This document shows, piece by piece, positions 16,295 through 25,338 of a stretch of DNA of 64,000 nt (position 1 is the stretch's first letter; the number at the start of each line of letters is the position of its first letter). The DNA is taken from positions 13,700 through 77,699 of the forward strand of contig DATDFB010000035.1 in the NCBI GenBank assembly GCA_036522835.1, given 5' to 3'. A program made the position numbers and the translations under genes. Origin of the DNA: DATDFB01 sp036522835. Lineage in GTDB: Bacteria; Acidobacteriota; Thermoanaerobaculia; Gp7-AA8. Below the pieces are notes generated by a model. That model made no database searches. It saw only the letters and a program-made list of their open reading frames with translations, and was not told where the DNA came from.

Positions 16295-18261
16295 CACGGG
16301 AGCACTCCCAGCTCACGATCGATCTCCGCCGCGTCGAAGATGTTGCCGTCCTTCACGATCGTGCGCACCTTGCGGATGTCGGCGATGTTCGTCGTCGGGT
16401 CGCCGTCGACGAGGACGAAGTCGGCAAACTTCCCGGCCTCGACCGAGCCGGACTCCTTTTCGCGATGCATCACCGTCGCCGCGCCGAGCGTGGCGATGCG
16501 CAGCACCTCGGCCGGCGGGATTCCGGCCTGCACGTAGCTCTCGAGCTCGCGGTGCAGCGTGAAACCGGCCAAGTCGTCCGTGCCGGCCACGATGGTGATC
16601 CCCTCGCGGTGCAGCAGCGCCACGAGCTCCAGCATCTTCTTGAAGGCATCGCGATACTGCTGGTCCTTGCCGTCCGGAATCGGCAGCCCGCCCGTCAGCG
16701 TGCCGCGGCGCACCTGCGGCGGCAAGCGGTCGGCGATGGCGGCGTACACCGGCGAGACCTGGCCTTTGCGAGCCACGAACATCCCCTCGAACGCGGTCAC
16801 GGTCGGATCGGAGACGGTGTGGTGCTGCTTGAGCAGATCGATGAACGCGCGCGCCTCGGGCGACGCAAGGTCGAGCGCCGCGCCGCGCTCGGCCACGGCC
16901 GTGAAGCGCGCCGGCGTGCGCGTGTCCTTCACGTCCGGCCAGAACTCCAGCATCAGGAAGTTCGCGTGCTGGATCTCGTCGTAGCCCGCGCGCACGGCAT
17001 CCTCGGCGCGCATGTACGCCGGGACGTGGCCGCTCACGCGCATCCCCAGCTCGTGCGCGCGCTTGGCGATCACCGGCACGAGCTCGGGCTTCACGGAGCT
17101 GTAAATCTTGATCTGCTCGTAGCCGAGCGACTTGTACTTTTCGACCCACTTCACCGCGTCCTCGGGCGTGTCGACGAGCACCTTCGTCGGCCCGGCGTAC
17201 GGCCCCGGCCCGTCGATGAAGCCGGCCATCAGCACGCGCGGCCCGACAGCCTGGCCGCTGTCGAACTTCTTACGGAGACCCATGAGGTAATCGATGTCGT
17301 TGGCTAGATCGCGCACCGTCGTCACGCCGTTGGCGATGTGGAGCAGGCCGTCCGAGCCGCCGAGGTGGACATGCATGTCCCAAAGGCCGGGAAGGACCGT
17401 CTTTCCGGCGGCGTCGATGCGCGTGGCGTCCGCGGGAACGGCGACATCGGTGCCGACCGCTTCGACGCGGTTGCCGCGCACGACGATGGTCGTGTTCGGC
17501 GTGACCTTCTGCGTGGCCGGATCGAAAAGCCGCGCGTTCGTGACGGCGAGGACGCCGCGCTTCGGCTTGTGCGTGAGGCGCTGGGCGATCTTCGCGGTCT
17601 CGGCGTCGTGCGCTTTCTCGTCGCGCTTGACGAGGTCCTCGCCCACCGGCATCCAGCCGTCGACGACGATTTGCGACCACGATGACGCGCTGGCGAAGAG
17701 TTGCCCGTCATCCGCGATCCACACGGTCTCCGGCTGAAAGCCGAGGCCGGTGATGTCGTAGGCGGTGACGTGCGTCTTCTTGCCCGCGGACGTGACGGTG
17801 GCCTCGGTCAGCTTGCGGATCGACGCCTGTCCGGCCGGCAGCAGCGGCAGCGTCTTCCCCGGCGCTTTCAGCAGCGCGCGGGCGAGCATCCCGAGCTCCT
17901 CGGGCGCTCCGTACATGCTGAGGTAGAAGCCGCGCGCCTTCGAGGTTCCGGACTCGGCGCCGTTCTTCCACGTCGCCGTGCCGTCCTTCATCGTGAAGGT
18001 CTCGCTGACGGGCGACTTGAAGTAGTCGTTGCCGGTGATGGCGACGTCGACCGGGAGACCGTTCTTGTCGAGGGTGTAGACGGCGTGCGATTTCGGGCCG
18101 CGGCCGCGGTCGTTGTACTCGAAGTCGACGACGACCTTGCCCCCCTCGGCTGTCACGTTCATGGCGCCGGCGTGGTTCGCGCCGAGGTTGATGTCGTAGT
18201 GGCGCGGTGCGGCGAGGGCGGTGGCGGCGAGGAAAAGAAGCGGGACGGCGAGCCGTTTCAT
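16294..18261 (-). CDS. Secreted amidohydrolase-superfamily metalloenzyme
   Basis: This 655-aa protein starts at ATG 18261 with signal peptide MKRLAVPLLFLAATALAA. Residues 20-240 form a beta-rich domain of unknown role. The amidohydrolase TIM barrel follows: LPGLWDMHVHLGG (metal His-x-His), a lysine in EQIKIYSS, SGHVPAYM and EIQHANF (metal histidines) and TIVAGTDDL (catalytic Asp). The closing GSVEAGKFADFVLVDGDP is typical of imidazolonepropionase-like secreted amidohydrolases. The substrate may be a dipeptide or cyclic amide. It is coupled to the M1 aminopeptidase through TGATG, which suggests joint peptide degradation. Confidence 0.9.
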   Translation of the reverse strand: MKRLAVPLLFLAATALAAPRHYDINLGANHAGAMNVTAEGGKVVVDFEYNDRGRGPKSHAVYTLDKNGLPVDVAITGNDYFKSPVSETFTMKDGTATWKNGAESGTSKARGFYLSMYGAPEELGMLARALLKAPGKTLPLLPAGQASIRKLTEATVTSAGKKTHVTAYDITGLGFQPETVWIADDGQLFASASSWSQIVVDGWMPVGEDLVKRDEKAHDAETAKIAQRLTHKPKRGVLAVTNARLFDPATQKVTPNTTIVVRGNRVEAVGTDVAVPADATRIDAAGKTVLPGLWDMHVHLGGSDGLLHIANGVTTVRDLANDIDYLMGLRKKFDSGQAVGPRVLMAGFIDGPGPYAGPTKVLVDTPEDAVKWVEKYKSLGYEQIKIYSSVKPELVPVIAKRAHELGMRVSGHVPAYMRAEDAVRAGYDEIQHANFLMLEFWPDVKDTRTPARFTAVAERGAALDLASPEARAFIDLLKQHHTVSDPTVTAFEGMFVARKGQVSPVYAAIADRLPPQVRRGTLTGGLPIPDGKDQQYRDAFKKMLELVALLHREGITIVAGTDDLAGFTLHRELESYVQAGIPPAEVLRIATLGAATVMHREKESGSVEAGKFADFVLVDGDPTTNIADIRKVRTIVKDGNIFDAAEIDRELGVLP

Positions 18262-18294
18262 GCGCAGAGTATGGGCGTAAAATCGCCGCCCGTC

Positions 18295-19137
18295 ATGGCC
18301 CGCCCGCAGGTGTCGGCAATCATTCACATCCTCAACGAGCGAGACTACATCGAGGACTGCATCCGCTCGGTCGAGTGGGCCGACGAGATCTACGTCATGG
18401 ACTCGTTCTCGACGGACGGCAGCGTCGAATTCATCCGCCAGCGGTTCCCGCGCGTGCGCATCGAGCAGCGCGAATACCTAGGCGCCGCGTCGCAGAAGAA
18501 CTACGCCATCGACCGCGCCGGGCACGACTGGATCTTCATCATCGACGCCGACGAGCGCATCACGCCGAAGCTGCGCGCCGAGCTGCTGCGCACGCTGGAG
18601 GGGCCGCTCGACAAGTGGGCGTACTCGGTGGGGCGCCTGAACTTCATGATGGGAAAGCCGGTGCGCTTCAGCGGCCTGCAGCGCGACCGCGTCACGCGCC
18701 TCTTCCACCGCGAGCACGCCCGCTACCCGAACAAGCGCGTGCACGCCGACCTCCTCGTCGACGGCGAGACCGGACGGCTGCGGCACAAGATGGACCACTA
18801 CTACATCCGCGCCTTCGACCACATGATCGCCAAGATGACGCGCTACGCGAACTGGGCCGCGGCGCAAATGTTCATCGACGGCAAGACGACGGGCCTCCTC
18901 GGGATCATCGGCCACCCGCTCGGCAAGTTCGTGCGCGACTACTTCCTCAACTTCGGCTTCCTCGACGGCGCGCGCGGCGCGATCTCCGTCGGCATGCACG
19001 TCTATTACACGTTCTGGAAGTACGCGAAGCTGTGGGAATTCGCGCAGCTCAAGCGCCTCGGCAAGCCGGTGCCGCTGCCGAAGCTGGACGAGGAAGAGGA
19101 GCGGTGGGAGCTGCCGTGGATGAAACAAGCCCGGTAG
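18295..19137 (+). CDS. Family 2 glycosyltransferase (WaaE/KdtX-like)
   Basis: This 280-aa GT-A glycosyltransferase has an N-terminal nucleotide-sugar fold (VSAIIHILNERDYIEDCI), the acceptor-side motif FIIDADERITP (DxD-like) and the C-terminal HYYIRAFDHMIAKMTRYANWAA region. That region is seen in lipopolysaccharide core glucosyltransferases of the WaaE group. It probably adds a sugar to a lipid-linked glycan at the inner membrane. ATG 18295 is preferred; ATG 18271 is also in frame. The TAG stop (19135-19137) belongs to the family A repeat. The Wzt/Wzm exporter is convergent with it. Confidence 0.88.
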   Translation: MARPQVSAIIHILNERDYIEDCIRSVEWADEIYVMDSFSTDGSVEFIRQRFPRVRIEQREYLGAASQKNYAIDRAGHDWIFIIDADERITPKLRAELLRTLEGPLDKWAYSVGRLNFMMGKPVRFSGLQRDRVTRLFHREHARYPNKRVHADLLVDGETGRLRHKMDHYYIRAFDHMIAKMTRYANWAAAQMFIDGKTTGLLGIIGHPLGKFVRDYFLNFGFLDGARGAISVGMHVYYTFWKYAKLWEFAQLKRLGKPVPLPKLDEEEERWELPWMKQAR

Positions 19138-19188
19138 GGGCGCACAGCGTGCGCCCGCGGTGCCTGGGCGCACGCCGTGCGCCCCTAC
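19134..19188. repeat. Family A palindromic element between convergent genes
   Basis: Two 23-bp arms (GTAGGGGCGCAC... and its inverse) enclose a short GC-rich loop. The left TAG (19135-19137) is the stop of the glycosyltransferase gene. The right CTA (19185-19187) is the stop of the ABC ATPase gene on the other strand. Confidence 0.93.
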
Positions 19189-20489
19189 CGCTTTTTCTTC
19201 GCACTCTCGATCGCTTCCGCGATTTGAGCCGGTACCGCGGGCTTCTCGATCGACTTGAAGGCGACGCCCCCCTCGAACTGCCACGTGTGCTTCGGCCGGT
19301 ACACCCCCGTGTCGTGCACGCGCGAGCCGACCACGAAGCGCAGGACGCCGCGGCGGTAGTCGAACGCGCGGCCGTTCTTCGTGTGCACGGCGGCGTCGAT
19401 GCGGTATTGCCCGGCGACGAGGTCGAGCGAGGGCATGACGAAGCGCACGCGCCCGCCGGCGTCGAGGCGCTCAGGCGCGAAGCCCTCGAGATCGGTGTTC
19501 GTGCCGTACACGCACGTGCCGTCGGCGTGGTAGATGCCGAGACCGAACACGAAGTCATCCTGCGGGACGCGGACCTCGAAATCCATCTCGATGGCCACCG
19601 CGCTGCCCGCGCCGAGAGCGACGAGCTCGCGGCCTTTGTGATCGGCGAGGGCGACGCGTTTGAGGATGACTTCGCCGGAGCCGAAGCGCTCCTCTTCGTC
19701 GGTGGGCTGCGTCGCCGGCTTCGGCTCTTCCGGCGGAGCCGCCTGCGGCGCGGCGACTTGTTGCAGATAGGCATCGACGACACGCACCGGATCCCCAATC
19801 TGTTTCGTCTCGCCGTGGTCCAACCACAGCGCCCGGTCGCAAAGATTCCGCACCTGATCCAACTGGTGCGTGACGAAGACGAGCGTCACGCCGCGATACT
19901 TCATCTCTTGAATCTTGGCGATGCACTTCGCCGAGAACTCCTCGTCGCCGACCGACAGCACTTCATCGATCAACAGAATGTCGGGATCGACGTGCACGGC
20001 CACGGCAAAGCCCAACCGCACGTACATGCCGGACGAGTACGTCTTCACCGGCTGGTCGATGAAGTCGGCGATGCCGGAGAAGGCGACGATGCGGTCGAAG
20101 CGCGCGTCGATCTCGCGGCGCGAGAGGCCGAGCATGATGCCGTTGATGTAGATGTTCTCGCGGCCGGTGATCTCGGGATGAAACCCCGCCCCGAGCTCGA
20201 TCAGCGCGGCGATGCGGCCGTTCACGCTGACGCGGCCCGACGTCGGCTTGAGGATGCCGGAGATCAGCTTCAAGAGCGTCGACTTCCCCGAGCCGTTGCG
20301 GCCGACGATGCCGAAGGCCTCGCCCTTGTCGACCGCGAACGACACGTCTTTCACCGCCGGCACGGTGGCCTCGGGCGCCAGCTTCAGATCGCGCTTCAGG
20401 AGCGCGCTCTTGAGCGTGGCGAACTGCGAGCGCCGGCCCCATAGCCGGTACGACTTCGACACGCGGTCGAGGGCGATCGAGTAGCTCAA
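19185..20489 (-). CDS. wzt: Polysaccharide ABC exporter ATPase with Wzt-like C-terminal domain
   Basis: This 434-aa protein has Walker A GRNGSGKS, signature YSSGMYVRLGFA, Walker B ILLIDEVLSVGD and switch His in FVTHQ. Residues 1-250 are the ATPase. After a Pro/Ala linker (PQAAPPEEPKPATQ), a beta-sandwich of about 160 residues resembles the Wzt carbohydrate-binding domain. That domain recognises the end group of the O-polysaccharide before export. TTG 20489 overlaps the permease stop (TTGA), so the two are coupled. The TAG stop comes from repeat A. Confidence 0.9.
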   Translation of the reverse strand: MSYSIALDRVSKSYRLWGRRSQFATLKSALLKRDLKLAPEATVPAVKDVSFAVDKGEAFGIVGRNGSGKSTLLKLISGILKPTSGRVSVNGRIAALIELGAGFHPEITGRENIYINGIMLGLSRREIDARFDRIVAFSGIADFIDQPVKTYSSGMYVRLGFAVAVHVDPDILLIDEVLSVGDEEFSAKCIAKIQEMKYRGVTLVFVTHQLDQVRNLCDRALWLDHGETKQIGDPVRVVDAYLQQVAAPQAAPPEEPKPATQPTDEEERFGSGEVILKRVALADHKGRELVALGAGSAVAIEMDFEVRVPQDDFVFGLGIYHADGTCVYGTNTDLEGFAPERLDAGGRVRFVMPSLDLVAGQYRIDAAVHTKNGRAFDYRRGVLRFVVGSRVHDTGVYRPKHTWQFEGGVAFKSIEKPAVPAQIAEAIESAKKKR

Positions 20490-21277
20490 ATCGCCTCCGC
20501 GAGCGTGTCGCGCAGCCGGCCGAAGACGAGCAGGCCGCAGCCGAACGAGGCGAGCGAGTAGGCGACGATGAGGAACGTGTCGGCGGCGCCGGGGAGATGG
20601 CCGAAGAAGATCACGTCCTGATACGCGACGACGAACGGCGTCATCGGGTTGAGGCGCAGGAGAGCGCGCCAGAGGCGGGAGTCGATGCGGTCGATGAGGT
20701 AGATGATCGGCGTGAGGAAAAAGCCGAGGGTGATCAGGTTGGCGACGATGTCGCGGAGGTCGCGCAGGAGCACCGCGGCCGAGGAAATGACCATGGCGAT
20801 GCCGGCGACGAAGACGGTCTGGAAGAGCATCAGGATCGGGACGAAGACGAGCGTCCAGGCGATCGCAGCCTGCCCTAGGAGCACGTAAATCGCCAGGGCC
20901 AGAAGAAGGATCGGGATCGCCAGCGCGAAGTGGACGAGATGCGAGAAGACCACGACGAGCGGCAGCGCCTCCGCCGGGAACATGACTTTCTTGATCAGCG
21001 CCGCGTTCGCGGAAATCGAGCTCGTCGACTCCAACACCGCGGCGGAGAAGAACGTCCACGGCAGGATGCCGGTGAAGAGGAAGAGCGGGTACGGCTTGAC
21101 GACGGTCGACGGGAAGAACGTGGTGAAGGCGAGGGTGTAAATGCCGAGGAGCAGCAGCGGGTTGGCGAGGGACCAGAAAAAACCGAGGATGGAGCCGCGG
21201 TAGCGGGCCTTCAGATCGCGCGCGGTGAGCGCGGCGATGAGCTGGCGGTAGCGGTAGAGGCTCTTGAGCTCTTCCAT
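20486..21277 (-). CDS. wzm: Polysaccharide ABC exporter permease (ABC-2 type)
   Basis: This 263-aa protein has six predicted membrane segments, including LLLLGIYTLAFTTFF, ILPWTFFSAAVL and LLALAIYVLLG. It matches the Wzm/TagG-type permease that moves lipid-linked polysaccharide across the inner membrane with the ATPase encoded next. The start MEELKSLYRYRQL at ATG 21277 is typical of the family. The T and G of this start codon (bases 2-3) are the last bases of the family B repeat read on the minus strand, so the usual Shine-Dalgarno position is filled by the repeat. Confidence 0.9.
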   Translation of the reverse strand: MEELKSLYRYRQLIAALTARDLKARYRGSILGFFWSLANPLLLLGIYTLAFTTFFPSTVVKPYPLFLFTGILPWTFFSAAVLESTSSISANAALIKKVMFPAEALPLVVVFSHLVHFALAIPILLLALAIYVLLGQAAIAWTLVFVPILMLFQTVFVAGIAMVISSAAVLLRDLRDIVANLITLGFFLTPIIYLIDRIDSRLWRALLRLNPMTPFVVAYQDVIFFGHLPGAADTFLIVAYSLASFGCGLLVFGRLRDTLAEAI

Positions 21278-21337
21278 GTGGAGTGCGCCGGCCATGCCGG
21301 CGCTCTGACAGCGGCGGCATGGCCGCCGCACTCCACA
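21277..21337. repeat. Family B 61-bp palindromic element upstream of wzm
   Basis: Outer arms TGTGGAGTGCG and CGCACTCCACA enclose two smaller hairpins (GCCGGCCATGCCGGC and a GGCGGC..GCCGCC stem). It fills the space between the stop of the FHA gene (21342-21340) and the wzm start. 59 bp are identical to the copy at 28024. Confidence 0.93.
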
Positions 21338-21339
21338 GT

Positions 21340-21927
21340 TTATGCGTCCTCAGTGACGATCAACATCAGCGTGGTCGCGCCGACCTGAAATTCGGACTTG
21401 TCCTGCAGCTCCATCGCGTCGGCGATCTTCTGGCCGTCGACGAGCGTGCCGTTCGTCGAGCCGAGGTCGCGCAGCAGGATCACGAAGTCGCGCACTTCGA
21501 TCGCCGCGTGCAGGCGCGAGGCCTCGGTGTCGTTGAGCGTCAGGTCGGCGTTCGAGCGGCCGACCGTCACGCGCGGCTTCTCCACGCGGTACATCGAGCC
21601 GGAGTCCGGGCCGGCGATGATGGCCAGCGAGATCCGCTTCCCCTCCGGCAGCTTCAGCTCGGCCGGCACGGGGCCGGTGTCTTTCTCGGGAATCGGCGAC
21701 TGCTCGGTCGTATCCTGGTGCGCCTTCTTCGGCTCGTCGCGGCGCGTGAAGGTGCGCTCGAAGCGGTCGGGCTCGACCGGCGCCGGCTCCGGCGCGAAGG
21801 CCGGGTTCTTGATCTCGAAGATCGTCGTGCACTTGGCGCACTTGATCTTCTTCGCCGGCTTCCGCTCGAAGCGCTCCTCGTCGTACTGGTAGCGAGCGTG
21901 GCAGCTCGGGCACTCGATGATCACCAC
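21340..21927 (-). CDS. MJ0042-type zinc-finger and FHA-domain protein
   Basis: This protein has about 195 aa. The N-terminus has the zinc-finger motif IECPSCHARYQYDEE with a second pair CAKC. The middle is Pro/Glu-rich. The C-terminal FHA domain (GSMYRVEKPRVTVGRSNADL, then SRLHAAIE and DLGSTNGTLVDG) binds phosphothreonine. The start is uncertain: GTG 21927 is followed at once by another GTG, and TTG 21939 is possible. It probably links a Ser/Thr kinase signal to the envelope genes beside it, but no kinase is in the window. Confidence 0.82.
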   Translation of the reverse strand: MVIIECPSCHARYQYDEERFERKPAKKIKCAKCTTIFEIKNPAFAPEPAPVEPDRFERTFTRRDEPKKAHQDTTEQSPIPEKDTGPVPAELKLPEGKRISLAIIAGPDSGSMYRVEKPRVTVGRSNADLTLNDTEASRLHAAIEVRDFVILLRDLGSTNGTLVDGQKIADAMELQDKSEFQVGATTLMLIVTEDA

Positions 21928-21950
21928 TTGATCATACAATCTCGCGCACG

Positions 21951-23672
21951 ATGAAACGGCTGCTGTTTCCCCTCGCACTCTGCGCGCTCCTCGCCCAAGG
22001 CTGCACGACCTCGCCCCCGCCCGCGGTGGCGCTGCCGGGCCCACCCGTCGGCATGCCCGACCAGGTCGAGAAGCTCGTCATCGCCCCCGACACGCCGCAA
22101 CGCGCCGCGCAGCTCCCGCGCACGGTCATCGACTACGACCACGCGCTCCTCACCGAGAGCGACCGCCAGGTGGTGGCCAAGCTGATCGAGGCGGCCAAGC
22201 AGATCGACGAGATCTACTGGCGGCAGGTCTCCGAGGACAACCCGTCGATGCGGGTGCGGCTCGCGGCGCAGGCGTCGGCGCAGACAGCCACGCCGCTCGA
22301 CAAAGCCGGTTACGACTACTTCCTCATCAACAAAGGGCCGTGGGACCGGCTCAAGGAAGACGCGCCGTTCATCGGCACGGCGACGAAGCCGGCCGGCGCG
22401 GCGTTCTACCCGGCCGACATGACGAAGCCCGAATTCGAGCAGTACGTCGCCTCGCATCCGAAGAAGAAGGAAGAGCTCGAAGGGCTCTTCACCGTCGTCC
22501 GCCGCGACGGCGTCGACTTCGTCGGCGTGCCGTACCACTCGTATTACCTCGACCTCCTCGACCCGGCGGCGAAGGCGCTGCGCGACGCGGCGGCGCTGTC
22601 GAACAACACGTCGCTCAAGACGTTTCTCACCAAGCGCGCCGCGGCGTTCCTCTCCGACGACTACCGCGACAGCGACATGGCCTGGATGGATCTCGACGGC
22701 CCGATCGAAGTGGCCATCGGACCGTACGAGGTCTACGAGGACAACCTCTTCAACTACAAGGCCTCTTACGAGGCGTTCATCACCGTCGTCGACGCGCCGG
22801 AGAGCGCCAAGCTCGCCGCGTACGCGCACGCGCTGCCGGACATGGAGCGCAATCTGCCGGAGCCGGAGCAGTACAAGAACCCGAACCGCGGCACGGAGTC
22901 GCCGATCAAGGTGGTGCAGGAGATCTACACCGCCGGCGACGCGCGCCATAGCGTGCAGACGGCGGCGTTCAACCTGCCGAACGACGAAGTGGTGCGCGAG
23001 AAGAAAGGCTCGAAGAAGGTCCTGCTCAAAAACGTGATGGACGCGAAGTTCCGCCTGAGCGGCCGCCCCATCGCGCTGCGCGTGCTCGATCCGTCGCTCG
23101 TCAATGACCTCTCCTTCGACGCCTACTTCAACCACACGCTCTTTCACGAGCTGTCGCACGGCCTCGGGCCGGGCTTCGTGACGCTGCCGTCCGGCGAGCG
23201 CGTGGAGTCGCGCCGGCTCCTCAAGGAGCTCTCCTCCGCGATCGAAGAATGCAAGGCCGACGTTCTCGGCGTCTGGAACATCCAGTACGCGCAGCAGCAC
23301 AACCTCCTGACGGCGTTCAACGAGCGCCAGCTCTTCGCGACGTATGCGGGGCTGATGTTCCGCACGCTGCGCTTCGGCACCGGCGACGCCCACGGCCGCG
23401 GCATGGCCGTGCAGTGGAACTGGCTGCGCGAGCGCGGCGCGATCGTCCCGGCGGGGACAAAGTTCACCGTCGACTTCGAAAAAATGCGCGACGGCGTGAA
23501 GGCGCTGGCGACGGAGCTGCTGACGATCGAGGCCACGGGCGACTACAACCGTGCCACTGCGCTGCTGGCGAAGTACGGCCACCCGACGCCGGAGATGGAC
23601 GCGGTGAACCGCGGCCTGACCGACATTCCCGTCGACTTCACCCCGGTCTTCCCCGCCGCGGGAGAGCAGTAG
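21951..23672 (+). CDS. M49-like (dipeptidyl-peptidase III family) lipoprotein
   Basis: This 573-aa protein has a lipoprotein signal (PLALCALLAQGC, lipid on Cys18). The zinc site is TLFHELSHGLGPG (HExxH) with the third ligand in SSAIEECKADVLG (EExKAD). This pairing is typical of M49 relatives; classical DPP III has a longer HExxxH. It is probably a periplasmic or outer-membrane metallopeptidase acting on small peptides. It diverges from the FHA gene with only about 20 bp between starts, so the promoter must overlap one of them. A small zinc-ribbon gene follows after 2 bp. Confidence 0.85.
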   Translation: MKRLLFPLALCALLAQGCTTSPPPAVALPGPPVGMPDQVEKLVIAPDTPQRAAQLPRTVIDYDHALLTESDRQVVAKLIEAAKQIDEIYWRQVSEDNPSMRVRLAAQASAQTATPLDKAGYDYFLINKGPWDRLKEDAPFIGTATKPAGAAFYPADMTKPEFEQYVASHPKKKEELEGLFTVVRRDGVDFVGVPYHSYYLDLLDPAAKALRDAAALSNNTSLKTFLTKRAAAFLSDDYRDSDMAWMDLDGPIEVAIGPYEVYEDNLFNYKASYEAFITVVDAPESAKLAAYAHALPDMERNLPEPEQYKNPNRGTESPIKVVQEIYTAGDARHSVQTAAFNLPNDEVVREKKGSKKVLLKNVMDAKFRLSGRPIALRVLDPSLVNDLSFDAYFNHTLFHELSHGLGPGFVTLPSGERVESRRLLKELSSAIEECKADVLGVWNIQYAQQHNLLTAFNERQLFATYAGLMFRTLRFGTGDAHGRGMAVQWNWLRERGAIVPAGTKFTVDFEKMRDGVKALATELLTIEATGDYNRATALLAKYGHPTPEMDAVNRGLTDIPVDFTPVFPAAGEQ

Positions 23673-23674
23673 CG

Positions 23675-23884
23675 ATGGAAGCGCGCGCGACGGTGACGTG
23701 CGCGGAGTGCGGCCGCACGCGCGAGGTGTCGGGCGAGATCGCCGGCGAATACACGAACTGCTTCGTGCAGGTGATCCGCGAGGACGGCTTCGTGCCGAAG
23801 CCGGGGGCGGCGGTGGCATTTCTCTGCGGCGCTTGCCTGCGCGCGTACGAAGGTCCGGGGACGGAAAGCAGCGACGATTCGTAA
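23675..23884 (+). CDS. Small zinc-ribbon protein, 69 aa
   Basis: ATG 23675 follows the M49 stop by two bases. CAECGR near the N-terminus and CGACLRAYEG near the C-terminus could hold one zinc ion. The rest is short and acidic at the end. It is codon-biased like its neighbours. Function unknown; it is probably translated with the peptidase upstream. Confidence 0.65.
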   Translation: MEARATVTCAECGRTREVSGEIAGEYTNCFVQVIREDGFVPKPGAAVAFLCGACLRAYEGPGTESSDDS

Positions 23885-23892
23885 TACCGGTC

Positions 23893-25338
23893 ATGGACAG
23901 ACGGCGCTGGACCAACGTCTCGGCCGCGCGCGCGCACTATGAAGCGCGCGACGCGATCGCGGCCGGCAGCCCGATCGAAGCGTTCTTCGAGGTGGCGGCG
24001 CGCTGCAACCTGCGCTGCCAGATGTGCGCGATCAGCTACGACGTCGAGGCGCGCGTCAAAAACAACCGCCCGCCGTTCTTCGAGCCCGATCTTTTCGCCC
24101 GCCTCCGTCCGATCTTTCCCTCGCTCGTCCGCGCGTACCTCTTCGGCCTCGGCGAGCCGACGCTCAACAAACACCTCCCCGAGTACATCGCCGAGCTGAC
24201 GTCGCTCGGCGTGGAGGTGTGGTTCAACACCAACGCCACGCTCATCGACGAAGAGAAGGCGGAGGCGCTGGCGAAGGCGGGCGCGGAGTGCATCACCGTC
24301 TCGATCGACGGCGCGACCGCGGCGACGTACGAGACGATCCGCCGCGGAGCGAAGTTCGAAGCCTGCGTGCGCGGAATCCGCGCGCTGGTCGATGCCGGCC
24401 GCAAGTACGGCCGCCCGAAAGTGAATCTGTCGTTCGTGGCCATGGCGTCGAACATCGCGGAGCTGCCGGCGATGATGGAGCTCTGCGCCGAGGTCGGCGC
24501 GTACGGCGTGCACGTCGAGCCGCTCTACTTCCAGGCCGACAGCGCCGATCTCACCGCGAATTACGAGCGCGAAAACCTCGGCAACGTCGGCGCCGCGAAC
24601 GCGGTCCGCTACTTCGACGAGGCCGTTGCGCGCGCCGACGACTTGGGGCTCGATCTCTCCAGCCGCTTCCGCGGCGAGCGCAGCGAGTTCGACTACGTCG
24701 AGCGCGTCCGCCGCCGGCGTCCCGACTGGACGTGCAGCGAGCCATGGTCGTCGATCTGGGTCACCTCCGGCGGCGACGTGCGCACCTGCTGCATCAACGC
24801 CGTCTCGTTCGGCAATCTCTGGCAGAACACGATCGAGGAGATCTGGAACGGCCAGGCGTATCGCGACTTCCGCGCCCATCACGCGCGGCGCGAGCCGGCC
24901 GCCGGCTGCGGCGTCTGCATCGCCAACGGCCGCGTGCGCAACTCGGCGTTCTTCCGCACCGTCGAGCGCGTGACGTACCGGCCGATGTTCGATCCGCCGC
25001 GCGTCGCGCCCGGGAACGTCGTCACGATCGATACGCCCGACGCGCGCGCTACGGTGCACGATCCGCTCGTCGTCCGCGGGCGCATCGATGCGTCGCCGCG
25101 ATCCGATTTCGAGCTGATGGTCGATGCCACGCCGGTCGCAAACTTCGGCGAGGCCGCGTACGTCGGCTCCTCATTCACGTTCGCGCTGGCGATCCCGTTC
25201 ATCACGGAGGGCGCGCATACGATTTGGGCCCGCCGTCGTGGAGACGCGAGCGGCTGGGCCCATCGCGAGGTGTTTCTGTGGCGCCCCTCACCCGGCCTTC
25301 GGCCACCCTCTCCCCGCGCGGCGGGGAGAGGGACCTGA
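23893..25338 (+). CDS. Radical SAM/SPASM protein
   Basis: This 481-aa protein has the [4Fe-4S]-SAM site CNLRCQMC (about residue 38) in a TIM-barrel core (YLFGLGEPTLN, ITVSIDGATAATYETIRRG). A C-terminal SPASM-like cluster region follows (TCSEPWSSIWVTSGGDVRTC, CGVC), then a beta-domain of about 110 residues. Such proteins modify peptides or act in complex lipid or cofactor chemistry; the substrate is unknown. The last 17 or so residues (SPGLRPPSPRAAGRGT) are encoded by a family E repeat, so the original C-terminus was replaced. The stop abuts the acyl-CoA dehydrogenase stop on the other strand (TGATCA). Confidence 0.85.
   Translation: MDRRRWTNVSAARAHYEARDAIAAGSPIEAFFEVAARCNLRCQMCAISYDVEARVKNNRPPFFEPDLFARLRPIFPSLVRAYLFGLGEPTLNKHLPEYIAELTSLGVEVWFNTNATLIDEEKAEALAKAGAECITVSIDGATAATYETIRRGAKFEACVRGIRALVDAGRKYGRPKVNLSFVAMASNIAELPAMMELCAEVGAYGVHVEPLYFQADSADLTANYERENLGNVGAANAVRYFDEAVARADDLGLDLSSRFRGERSEFDYVERVRRRRPDWTCSEPWSSIWVTSGGDVRTCCINAVSFGNLWQNTIEEIWNGQAYRDFRAHHARREPAAGCGVCIANGRVRNSAFFRTVERVTYRPMFDPPRVAPGNVVTIDTPDARATVHDPLVVRGRIDASPRSDFELMVDATPVANFGEAAYVGSSFTFALAIPFITEGAHTIWARRRGDASGWAHREVFLWRPSPGLRPPSPRAAGRGT
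25281..25332. repeat. Family E repeat (CCCTCACCCGGCC...CCCTCTCCCC)
   Basis: The sequence contains a 12-bp perfect stem, CCCTCTCCCCGC with GCGGGGAGAGGG, around a 3-nt loop (25306-25332), preceded by CCCTCACCCGGCC. I know similar sequence from gene ends in many high-GC genomes. It is read in frame as the end of the radical SAM gene and could end transcription from both sides of this convergent border. Confidence 0.8.

Noticed and set aside
21921..23915. 664-codon open frame on the minus strand opposite the M49-like gene
   Set aside because: Arg/Val/His-rich translation with no domain; it is an antisense shadow of a high-GC gene with clear motifs on the plus strand. The same holds for long antisense frames at 5027-6874 and 10949-12619 and for the out-of-phase same-strand frame at 11748-13439.
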